In this document: piece after piece, positions 1 to 6,553 of the stretch
Numbering within the stretch: position 1 is the stretch's first letter
How the letters are laid out: every line of letters starts with the position of its first letter
Assembly (NCBI GenBank): GCA_050732995.1
Contig: JBOHSA010000067.1
Span: 1 to 16,499 of the forward strand
From: JBOHSA01 sp050732995
GTDB taxonomy: Bacteria; Gemmatimonadota; Gemmatimonadetes; Gemmatimonadales; GWC2-71-9
Direction: 5' to 3'
Length of the DNA: 16,499 nucleotides
Notes under the pieces: model-generated
Database searches by the model: none
Told to the model about the DNA's origin: nothing
What the model saw: the letters and a program-made list of their open reading frames with translations, nothing else
Translations under genes and position numbers: made by a program

Positions 1-465
1 GCCCGGCTCGAGGCGGTGCGCGCGGCGCCGAGCGAGACCCGCGCCGCCGAAGCCGCGCTCGAAGCGACCACCGCCATCCGGGACCAGCTCACCCTGGTCG
101 CGTCCGAATCGGGCGTCGTCCTCACCCGGTTCGCCGAGCCCGGCGAGGCCGTGGCGGCCGGCATGCCGGTCGTGTCGGTGGGCGTGGTGGGCCGGCCCTG
201 GATCCGGGCGTACGTCGGGGAGCGCTTCGTGGCCCGGCTGAAGCTGGGCCAGGAGGTCCGCATCCGCGTGGACGGCTACTCCGACCGGAGCTTCCCCGGG
301 CGCTTGTCCGAGATCTCGCCCCGGGCCGAGTTCACGCCGCGCGCGGCGCTCACCGAGCGGGAGCGGGCCGATCTCGTCTTCGGCATCAAGGTCGCCGTGG
401 CGGACCACGACGGCCGGCTCAAGGCCGGCCTGCCGGCCACGGTCGAGATCCCGCTGTTGCCGTGA
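1..465 (+). CDS. HlyD/YbhG-like periplasmic adaptor subunit, 3' part
   Basis: The reading frame is open from the first base, so the N-terminus (signal/TM anchor and first half of the coiled coil) lies outside the window; about 154 residues are visible. The first 30 or so residues are Ala/Glu/Arg-rich and look like the end of the helical hairpin. Next comes the lipoyl/barrel-sandwich half (VASESGVVLTRFAEPGEAV, then GMPVVSVG), then a beta-barrel domain (RPWIRAYVGE, LKLGQEVRIRVDGY, SFPGRLSEISPRAEFTP). The C-terminal run TPRAALTERERADLVFGIKV is typical of YbhG/YhiI-like adaptors, which bridge an inner-membrane ABC-2 exporter to an outer-membrane channel. It overlaps the following ATPase gene by 4 bp (GTGA), so the two are translationally coupled. 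The substrate cannot be inferred. Confidence 0.88.
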   Translation, partial: ARLEAVRAAPSETRAAEAALEATTAIRDQLTLVASESGVVLTRFAEPGEAVAAGMPVVSVGVVGRPWIRAYVGERFVARLKLGQEVRIRVDGYSDRSFPGRLSEISPRAEFTPRAALTERERADLVFGIKVAVADHDGRLKAGLPATVEIPLLP

Positions 466-1202
466 CGCAGCCCGCGGTCGAAACCCGGAACCTCACCCGC
501 CGCTTCGGCCCGATCACGGCCGTGCGCGGGCTCGACCTGCGGATCGAGCCGGGCGAAGTGTTCGGCCTGCTGGGTCCGAACGGCTCCGGCAAGACGACGA
601 CCATCCGGATGCTGTGCGGCCTGCTCGAGCCGTCGGAGGGGACGGCGCTGGTCGCCGGGATCGACGTCACCGTCGCGCCCGAGCGCATCAAAGAGCGCAT
701 CGGCTACATGTCCCAGAAGTTCGGGCTGTACGAGGACCTGACCGTCTCGGAGAACCTCAATTTCTACGCCGGGATCTACGGGTTGCGCGACGCCGATCGA
801 CGGACGCGGGTGGGGGGCGTGGTCGATTTCCTCGGGCTCGACCGGCGGTTGGCCCAGCTCGCGGGGACGCTGTCGGGCGGATGGAAGCAGCGGCTGGCCC
901 TGGGCTGCGCGATGCTGCACCGGCCGCCCGTGCTGTTTCTCGACGAGCCGACGGCGGGCGTGGACCCGGCCGCCCGGCGGAGCTTCTGGCGCACGATCGG
1001 CACGCTCGCCGCGGAAGGGACCACGGTGATCGTGACCACCCACTACATGGACGAGGCGGAGCGGTGCGGGCGGCTGGCGATGCTCTCCGGGGGGCACCTG
1101 ATCGCCCTCGGCGGCCCGGCCGAGGTCGCGGCCCAAGTGGGCGGGGGCGCCAAGACGCTGGAGGACGCGTTCGTGATCCTGCAGGGGCGCGACGAGCCAT
1201 GA
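462..1202 (+). CDS. ABC-2 type exporter, ATP-binding protein (YbhF-like)
   Basis: A 246-residue nucleotide-binding subunit with every ABC motif present: Walker A GPNGSGKTT at 38-46, Q-loop Gln85, signature LSGGWKQ at 137-143, Walker B VLFLDEP at 157-163 and switch His194. The variant signature with Trp and the QKFGLYEDLTVSENL stretch resemble the ATPase of YbhF/RbbA-type exporters. It would power export by the permease encoded directly downstream. The start is a GTG at 462 overlapping the adaptor stop (GTGA); the stop overlaps the permease start (ATGA). This is a single-domain ATPase, unlike E. coli YbhF, which carries two ATPase halves. The tail KTLEDAFVIL is usual for the DrrA/CcmA-type group. 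The function call is firm; the substrate is unknown. Confidence 0.95.
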   Translation: MTQPAVETRNLTRRFGPITAVRGLDLRIEPGEVFGLLGPNGSGKTTTIRMLCGLLEPSEGTALVAGIDVTVAPERIKERIGYMSQKFGLYEDLTVSENLNFYAGIYGLRDADRRTRVGGVVDFLGLDRRLAQLAGTLSGGWKQRLALGCAMLHRPPVLFLDEPTAGVDPAARRSFWRTIGTLAAEGTTVIVTTHYMDEAERCGRLAMLSGGHLIALGGPAEVAAQVGGGAKTLEDAFVILQGRDEP

Positions 1203-2311
1203 TGCCCCGCTTCTGGCCGATGTTCCGCAAGGAATTCATCCAGATGCGGCGCGACCGGCTGACCCTCGGGATCATGATCGGCATCCCGGTGCTCCAGCTC
1301 ATGCTGTTCGGGTTCGCCATCCAGACCGACGTCCGGCACATCCCCACGGTGGTGCTGGACGAGTCGCGCACGCCCGCGAGCCGCGACATCATCGCGGCGT
1401 TCCAGAATACGGGGAACTTCGCCATCGTCGGCCACGTCGACGGCCGCCCCGCGGTGGACCGCGCCATCGCCCGGGGCGACGCCCAAGCCGGCATCGTGGT
1501 GCCGACCGACTACCCGCGGGACCTCGTGCGGGGCCGGACCGCCACCGTCCAGGTGATCGTCGACGCCTCCGACCCCCTGTCCTCGCAGGCCGCGCTCGCC
1601 GCCGCCGCCGGGGTCGCCCAGGTCAAGAACCTCCAGATCCTCGGTGCCGCGGCCGGCCGCGCCACTCTGCCGCTCGAGGTCCGGGTGCGCCCGCGCTACA
1701 ACCCGGGGCTCCGCAGCCCCAACTACATCGTGCCGGGGCTCGTCGGCGTGATCCTCACGATCACGATGGTACTGGTCACCGCGATGGCGATCGTGCGGGA
1801 GCGGGAGCGCGGGACGCTCGAGCAGCTGATCGTCACGCCCATCAGCAAGACGGAGCTGATGCTCGGGAAGATCGCACCGTATATCGGCGTGGGTATCGTC
1901 CAGATGAGCACCGTGCTGATCGTGGGGCGCTTCGTGTTCGACGTGCCGCTGACGGGAAGCGTGCTGCTGCTTTACGGCGTGGCGCTGATCTTCATCGTCG
2001 CGAGCCTGTCGTTCGGCCTGTTCGTCTCGACGCTGGTGCGCACCCAGCAGCAGGCGATGCAGGTGAGCTTCTTCTTCGTGCTGCCCAACATCCTCTTGTC
2101 CGGCTTCATGTTCCCTCGCCAGGCGATGCCGGAGGTGTTCCAGTGGCTGGGGGCGCTGCTGCCGCTGACCCACTTCCTGCGCGTGCTCCGGGGGATCCTG
2201 CTCAAGGGCGTGGGACTCGAAGCGCTGTGGCCGGAGGCGTTGATCCTCGTGGGGTTCGCGGTCGGGCTGATCGGGCTCGCCGTGCGGCGGTTCCACAAGA
2301 CGCTGGACTGA
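1199..2311 (+). CDS. ABC-2 type permease (YbhS/YbhR/YhhJ-like)
   Basis: A 370-residue inner-membrane permease. The N-terminus MMPRFWPMFRKEFIQMRRDR is the usual amphipathic start of this family. TM1 spans about 21-41, followed by a large periplasmic domain at about 43-175 and then a cluster of TMs from about 178 to 362. The family hallmark RERERGTLEQLIVTPI (about 200-215) after TM2 is present. I chose the ATG at 1199, which overlaps the ATPase stop as ATGA; the second ATG at 1202 is equally possible. The open frame extends back inside the ATPase gene, but that stretch is a shadow. Related operons often have two permease genes; here only one follows before a convergent gene, so the transporter would be a homodimer or its partner lies elsewhere. 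Confidence 0.93.
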   Translation: MMPRFWPMFRKEFIQMRRDRLTLGIMIGIPVLQLMLFGFAIQTDVRHIPTVVLDESRTPASRDIIAAFQNTGNFAIVGHVDGRPAVDRAIARGDAQAGIVVPTDYPRDLVRGRTATVQVIVDASDPLSSQAALAAAAGVAQVKNLQILGAAAGRATLPLEVRVRPRYNPGLRSPNYIVPGLVGVILTITMVLVTAMAIVRERERGTLEQLIVTPISKTELMLGKIAPYIGVGIVQMSTVLIVGRFVFDVPLTGSVLLLYGVALIFIVASLSFGLFVSTLVRTQQQAMQVSFFFVLPNILLSGFMFPRQAMPEVFQWLGALLPLTHFLRVLRGILLKGVGLEALWPEALILVGFAVGLIGLAVRRFHKTLD

Positions 2312-2313
2312 GC

Positions 2314-2328
2314 ACGGCAACCTGCCGT
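2314..2328. terminator. Short hairpin between convergent genes
   Basis: ACGGCA, a 3-base loop, then TGCCGT lies directly after the permease stop, in the 34-bp gap before the convergent M20 gene. There is no T-tract on either side, so this is at best a weak bidirectional terminator. The placement is the main argument. Confidence 0.25.
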
Positions 2329-2345
2329 CCGCCGTTCGCAGACGA

Positions 2346-3595
2346 TCAGGCCAGTTCCGCCATCGCGACGGTCACGAGCAGCGCCCGCACGACGCCGAGC
2401 GCTCCGTCGGTGTTCTCGTACCACTCGGTGGGCAGATGGGCGTCTCCCGCCTTGCCGCCGGCCCCGAGCGCGATCGCGGGAATGCCGAGGGCGATCGGCA
2501 CATTCGCGTCGGTGGACGCGCACGCCAGCTCGCAGGAGGCCGCCCCTCCCCCCCCCCTTTCCCGCCGAGCGCTCGGGTCGCGGCGAGGGCGACCTGCACC
2601 AGCGGGTGCGCCCGCGGCGTCACGCCCGACGGCCGGTCGCCGACGAGGCGGGTCTCGAGCTGCAGCGGTGCGGTGGCCGGCGCGCGGCGCGCGTTCTCGA
2701 CGTCGCGCGCGCGGGTCAACGCGCCCTGCACGGTGCGGTCCAGCGCCGCCAGGGCCTCCGGGTCCTCGCTGCGCAGATCGAGGTCGAGCCACGCTTCCCG
2801 CGGGATGGAGTTCAACCCGGTCCCTCCCCCCAGGCCGACCACGGCGCAGGTCGTGCGTGGGGCGTGGTGCGCCGGCACATCGGCGAGAACGGCGATCGCT
2901 CGGCCGACGGCGGCCGCGGGGTTGGCGACGCCGAACGCGGCCCAGGAGTGCCCGCCGGGTCCGCGATAGATGACCCGGTAGCGCCGCGAGCCGAGCGCCC
3001 GATGGACGATGCGCTCGAGTCCGGCGCCGTCCAGCGCGATGAAGGCCGCAGGCCGGGGCGAGCCCCCGTTCAACAGATGCTTCGCGCCGCACAGGTCGCC
3101 GGCCCCTTCCTCGCCGACCGTGGCCGCGAAGAGAATCGGGCGCACGGGGCGCACGCCGGCCTGCACCAGGGCGTCCGCCACGGTGACGAGCGCGGTGAGC
3201 CCCCGCGCGTTGTCCGCAATCCCCGGTCCTTCGAGCCGCTGGCTCCCCCCCCCTCCATGCCCCTCCCCCCGCCGCGCCACCGAGACGTCGACCTCGGCGC
3301 CGAACACGGTGTCGAGGTGCGCGCTGAGAATGACGCACCCGTCCCCATTCCTTCGGCCTGCATCCCCATACCATCCGCGCACGTTGCCGGCTTCGTCGAT
3401 CGCGACGTCGGCCAGGCCGGCCTGGCGCAGCAGCTCGGCCACGCGGGCCGCCCGGCGCGCTTCTTGGCCCGTGGGCGCGGGCACGGCGGACAGCGCCGCC
3501 TGGCGGGCCAGCGTCGCCTCGTCGGTCCGCTCGACGTGCGCGCGCGCGGCGCGCACCCGCTCGTGCGCCAGGAGGCGCGAGACGAGATCGTCCAT
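2346..3595 (-). CDS. M20-family metallopeptidase, frameshifted near the C-terminus
   Basis: A zinc-dependent exopeptidase-like protein of the M20/M25/M40 group. Residues 1-395 or so are in one frame from the ATG at 3595. Visible metal and catalytic residues are His93 and Asp95 (SAHLDTVF), Asp128 (GPGIADNARG), Glu162-Glu163 (GEEG), Asp189 (ALDGAG) and His216 in the dimerisation lid (GPGGHSWAAFG). The conserved end (STDANVPIALGIPAIALG, then GDAHLPTEWYENTDG with the last zinc His) is in a different frame. One extra G in the ten-G run at 2548-2557 would join the two into 416 residues; as given, the frame runs to a stop at 2372 and loses that His. A sequencing or assembly indel in the homopolymer is the simplest cause; a real mutation or slippage is possible. 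It has three Gly-rich loop inserts (separate entries). It is divergent from the DRE-TIM gene. Substrate unknown. Confidence 0.85.
2548..2557. repeat. C10/G10 homopolymer at the M20 frame switch
   Basis: Ten consecutive C on the plus strand (ten G in the M20 mRNA), flanked by AAA and A-GGGG in the gene sense. The coding frame of the peptidase switches exactly here. Adding one G, or a -1 slip of ribosome or polymerase, restores the conserved end AASCELACASTDANVP. Confidence 0.95.
3245..3270. repeat. G-rich low-complexity insert in M20 gene (loop 1)
   Basis: A run of nine C, TCCATG, four C, T and six C on the plus strand; in the gene sense this is GGGGAGGGG-like units around CATGGA. It is in frame and encodes GEGHGGGG (about residues 110-117), between the HLD strand and the GPGIADN metal-binding motif, where relatives usually need only a short turn. 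Confidence 0.7.
3338..3376. repeat. G-rich low-complexity insert in M20 gene (loop 2)
   Basis: In the gene sense two ATGGGGA units occur 21 bases apart (ATGGGGATG and ATGGGGACG). The stretch is in frame and encodes roughly WYGDAGRRNGDG (residues 75-86), directly before the strand that carries the first zinc ligands. It resembles the G-rich units at 3245-3270 and in the MFS gene. Confidence 0.5.
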
Positions 3596-3607
3596 GGGTA
3601 CAGACGC

Positions 3608-3682
3608 TACGACGCCACGGCGGCACGACGCAAGTGCGCCGGGCGTCCTGGCGTCGTGGCGTCGTGCCGTCGTGGCGTCGTA
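3608..3682. repeat. Hairpin of inverted 8-bp tandem units (element A)
   Basis: Left arm 3608-3631 and right arm 3659-3682 pair over 24 positions with one G-T mismatch (a G-U wobble in RNA). The 27-base loop starts with AAGTGCGCCGG (3632-3642). From 3642 to 3681 the plus strand is five 8-bp units of consensus GGCGTCGT (two units carry one change each). The left arm has the same units on the minus strand. The whole lies in the 97-bp gap between two divergent ATGs, and the symmetry continues outward: both strands read GGCGTCGTA, then about 10-12 bases, then CCCATGGACGA at the start codon. Confidence 0.9.
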
Positions 3683-3692
3683 TCTTAGTCCC
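3681..3692 (+). promoter_or_regulatory. Probable -10 box for a leaderless DRE-TIM transcript
   Basis: TATCTT at 3681-3686 is followed by only six bases before the ATG at 3693. A -10 box at that distance puts transcription start at or next to the A of ATG. There is no Shine-Dalgarno sequence. No clear -35 is visible because the region is filled by 8-bp repeats. The box overlaps the outer end of the hairpin arm. Confidence 0.5.
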
Positions 3693-4925
3693 ATGGACGA
3701 GCGCGAGCTGATCCACGACTGGAACCGAGCGGCCCCGTCGTTCGACTGGGCCACCGCGCGGGTGGACCTGAATGACGAAACCCTGCGCGACGGCTTGCAG
3801 TCGCCCTCGGTCCGGGATCCGTCGCTCGAGGTCAAGCGGCGGCTGCTCCACCTCATGGCCGACCTGGGCATCGTCGCGGCCGACATCGGCCTGCCGGGCG
3901 CGGGGCCGCGGGCGGTGGACCAGGTGCGCGCCCTGGCGACCGAAATCCGCGACGGCAAGCTCCCCATCGCCCCGAACTGCGCGGCCCGCACGGTCATCGC
4001 CGACATCGAGCCGATCGTGCGGCTCTCGGAGGACGTGGGGATCCCGATCGAGGCCGCCACGTTCATCGGGTCCTCGCCCATCCGCCAGTACGCCGAAGAC
4101 TGGACGCTGGAGCGGATCCTGCGCGCCAGCGAAGAGGCCGTGACCTACGCGGTGGGGCACGGGCTCCCCGTGATGTACGTGACCGAGGACACGACCCGCG
4201 CCAAGCCCGAAACGCTCAAGGCGCTGTACGGCGCCGCCATCGATTGCGGGGCGAAACGCATTTGTCTGGCGGATACAGTGGGCCATGCTACGCCGGATGG
4301 CGTCCGGGCCCTCGTCAAATTCGTAAGGAGGGAGGTCGTAGGGAGAAAGGACGTAAAGATCGACTGGCACGGGCACCGCGACCGCGGCATGGGGTTGATC
4401 AACTGCCTCGCCGCGATCGAGGCCGGCGTGGATCGCGTCCACGCCACCGCCCTGGGCGTGGGCGAGCGCGTGGGCAACGCGGAGATGGACCTGCTCATCG
4501 TCAACCTCAAGCTGCTGGGCGCCCATCGCCACGACCTGTCCCATCTGCCCGAGTACTGCCGGCTGGTGGCGGACGCGGTCGGCGTGCCGATCCCGGTGAA
4601 TTACCCGGTGCTGGGCACCGATGCGTTCCGCACCGGCACGGGGGTCCACGCGGCCGCGATCATCAAGGCCAAGCGCAAGGGGCACGCCTGGCTGGCCGAT
4701 CGGGTCTACAGCTCCGTGCCGGCGGAAGAATTCGGTCTCGAGCAGAAGATCGAGATCTCGCCGGTCTCGGGGTTGTCGAATGTGAAGTACTGGCTCGAGA
4801 CCCACGGGTACGACGCCGAGGATGAGGCGGCCTGCCGGGCCCTGTTCGAGGCCGCGAAGCGCACCGACCGGGTGCTGACCGACGACGAGTGCCATCGGCT
4901 GGTGAAGGAAGGCGCGTGGCCGTAG
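3693..4925 (+). CDS. DRE-TIM metallolyase-family enzyme (2-isopropylmalate/homocitrate synthase-like)
   Basis: A 410-residue TIM-barrel enzyme of the LeuA/HMG-CoA lyase superfamily, which makes or breaks a C-C bond next to a CoA thioester at a divalent metal. Visible motifs: DETLRDGLQSPS with Arg32-Asp33 (the DRE-type start of strand 1), HGH at 226-228 (metal ligands), and GxGERxGN at 255-262. It lacks the C-terminal allosteric LeuA domain and ends with a short helical extension (330-410), so a housekeeping leucine role is not assured; a homocitrate- or citramalate-type role is possible. The residue after HGH is Arg, where the classical signature has Asn or Asp. The ATG at 3693 fits the expected MDERELIHDW start and has a TATCTT box just upstream. 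It heads the 3693-8171 operon. A 15-bp tandem repeat lies inside (4321-4358). Confidence 0.85.
   Translation: MDERELIHDWNRAAPSFDWATARVDLNDETLRDGLQSPSVRDPSLEVKRRLLHLMADLGIVAADIGLPGAGPRAVDQVRALATEIRDGKLPIAPNCAARTVIADIEPIVRLSEDVGIPIEAATFIGSSPIRQYAEDWTLERILRASEEAVTYAVGHGLPVMYVTEDTTRAKPETLKALYGAAIDCGAKRICLADTVGHATPDGVRALVKFVRREVVGRKDVKIDWHGHRDRGMGLINCLAAIEAGVDRVHATALGVGERVGNAEMDLLIVNLKLLGAHRHDLSHLPEYCRLVADAVGVPIPVNYPVLGTDAFRTGTGVHAAAIIKAKRKGHAWLADRVYSSVPAEEFGLEQKIEISPVSGLSNVKYWLETHGYDAEDEAACRALFEAAKRTDRVLTDDECHRLVKEGAWP
4321..4358 (+). repeat. In-frame 15-bp tandem repeat inside the DRE-TIM gene
   Basis: Unit 1 (4321-4335, TCGTAAGGAGGGAGG) and unit 2 (4336-4350, TCGTAGGGAGAAAGG) match at 12 of 15 positions, and a partial third unit (ACGTAAAG) follows. 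The stretch is purine-rich and clearly less GC-rich than its surroundings. It encodes VRREVVGRKDVK, the loop just before the HGH metal-binding strand. Confidence 0.6.
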
Positions 4926-6553
4926 CCGCGCTGCGCGAGCTCGAGCGGTCGTACCTCGACCTGCGTTGGCAGCTCGATCCGGTGGCGGCGACGCAGGCCG
5001 GCGTGACGACGTATGACGACCGCTACGGGTCGTACAGCCCCGCCGCCCTCGCCCCGCACCTCGCCGCCTTGAAATCCCTCGCCGCCGCGGTCGAAGAGAC
5101 CCCGGCCGACGAGCTGGAAGAGGAGATCGACCGGACCGCGCTGTTGAACGAGATCCGGGTCGCCGTGCGGCGCCTCGAGCGGGAGCGCCCCCAGGCGAAG
5201 AGCCCGGAGTTCTGGCTGTCGCACCTGCTCGCGGGGCTGCACGTCCTGGCGCTGCGCGACGACCGCGCGCCGGGTGCGAAGGCGGCCGCGATCACCGGCC
5301 GCCTGGAGGACGTGCCGCGCCTGCTGGACGAGGCCCGCGCGACCGTGCTCGAGCCGGTGCGGGTCTTCGTGGAGACGGCCGTGCGCGTGCAGGAGGGCGG
5401 ACTGCACCTGGTCCGCGAGCTGGCCGCGCGCTTCGCCGCGGAATCCGCCGAGCACGCCGTCCGACTCGCGGCAGCGGCCGACGGCGCCGTGGCGGCGCTC
5501 ACCACCTTCGCGCGGGACCTCGAGCGCTGGCTCGAGACCGGGTCCGACCGGTTCGCGCTGGGCGAGGAGGATTTCAACTTCCGGCTGCACTACGAGCACG
5601 CGTTGCGCGACACGGCGCCCGAGCTGTGGCGCTACGGCCACCGACTGAAAGAGGAGCTAGAGCAAGACCTGGCGGCGCGGGCGCACCGGTTCAACGGCGG
5701 CCGCTCCCACGCCGCCACTCCCCACTGGGCGGAGTTGGCGGACCGCCTGCGGGCCGATCACCCGACCGCGGGCGAGCTGGTGGCGGCATACGCGCGTGAG
5801 ATGGCGCGGGCCCGGGACTTCGTCGCCCAGCGGGAGCTGGCCCCGATCCCCGCCGCGCCGCTCGAAGTGATCCCCACCCCGGCGTTCATGCGCCCGCTGA
5901 CTCCCTTCGCCGCGTACGACAGCCCGGGGCCGTACTCCAGCGACCGCACCGGCGTGTTCTACGTCACCGTGCCCGATCCCGCCCTGCCGGCCGCCGCCCA
6001 GGAACGCCTGCTCCGGGACCACTGCCGGCACGAGATCCCCGCCACCGCGCTCCACGAGGGATATCCCGGCCATCACCTCCAGCTCGTGCTCGCGCAGGAG
6101 CAGCCGTCCCACGTCCGCAAGAACCTGTGGACCCCGCTCACCGTGGAGGGCTGGGCGCTGTACTGCGAAGACATGATGGGCGAGGAGGGGTTCTACCGCG
6201 CCGAAGAAGAGCGGTTCTTCCAGCGGGTGCACCTCCTGTGGCGGGCGGTGCGGATCCTGATCGACGTGGGGCTGCACACGCGCGGCATGACGTTCCAGCA
6301 GGCGGTGGACATGCTGGCGGAGACGCTGCACGTGGATCGGGCCAATGCCGAGGCCGAGGTGCGCCGCTATTGCGCGATGCCGGGCTACCAGCTGTGCTAT
6401 GCGGTGGGGCGGCGGGAGCTGCTGCGGCTGCGGGCGGACTTCCGCGCGGCGCGCGGCGCCGAGTTCACGCTGCGGCGCTTCCATGATGCGATCCTGCCCT
6501 ACGGCGGCCTCTCCGTCACGCTGATGCGGTGGGGACTGGGCTTGGGTGAATAA
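4916..6553 (+). CDS. DUF885 family protein (putative zinc peptidase)
   Basis: A 545-residue DUF885 protein. The family is built mostly of helices and carries a gluzincin-like metal motif; here it is HEGYPGHHLQ with His380, Glu381 and His386-His387. The downstream conserved block TVEGWALYCEDMMGEEGFY supplies the expected third-ligand Glu and the EGWA hallmark. The N-terminal half is a helical bundle rich in Glu/Arg/Ala (about 1-250). No signal peptide is evident, so it is probably cytoplasmic. I chose the GTG at 4916 because AAGGAAGG lies just upstream; a GTG at 4889 would add nine residues. It overlaps the DRE-TIM gene by 10 bp and the MFS gene by 8 bp, so expression is coupled. A peptidase role is inferred from the motif; the substrate is unknown. 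Confidence 0.9.
   Translation: MAVAALRELERSYLDLRWQLDPVAATQAGVTTYDDRYGSYSPAALAPHLAALKSLAAAVEETPADELEEEIDRTALLNEIRVAVRRLERERPQAKSPEFWLSHLLAGLHVLALRDDRAPGAKAAAITGRLEDVPRLLDEARATVLEPVRVFVETAVRVQEGGLHLVRELAARFAAESAEHAVRLAAAADGAVAALTTFARDLERWLETGSDRFALGEEDFNFRLHYEHALRDTAPELWRYGHRLKEELEQDLAARAHRFNGGRSHAATPHWAELADRLRADHPTAGELVAAYAREMARARDFVAQRELAPIPAAPLEVIPTPAFMRPLTPFAAYDSPGPYSSDRTGVFYVTVPDPALPAAAQERLLRDHCRHEIPATALHEGYPGHHLQLVLAQEQPSHVRKNLWTPLTVEGWALYCEDMMGEEGFYRAEEERFFQRVHLLWRAVRILIDVGLHTRGMTFQQAVDMLAETLHVDRANAEAEVRRYCAMPGYQLCYAVGRRELLRLRADFRAARGAEFTLRRFHDAILPYGGLSVTLMRWGLGLGE

Noticed and set aside
614..1198. Long open frame upstream of the permease start
   Set aside because: It lies inside the well-supported ATPase gene in another frame, is Arg/Ala/Gly-rich without motifs, and the ATGA overlap at 1199 is the natural start.
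1043..2320. Minus-strand open frame of about 425 codons opposite the permease
   Set aside because: His/Gln/Arg/Asp-rich mirror of a membrane protein gene; no domain, and the sense strand is clearly coding.
3608..3682. CRISPR array reading of the 8-bp repeats
   Set aside because: Units are contiguous, 8 bp long, with no spacers; there are no cas genes nearby.
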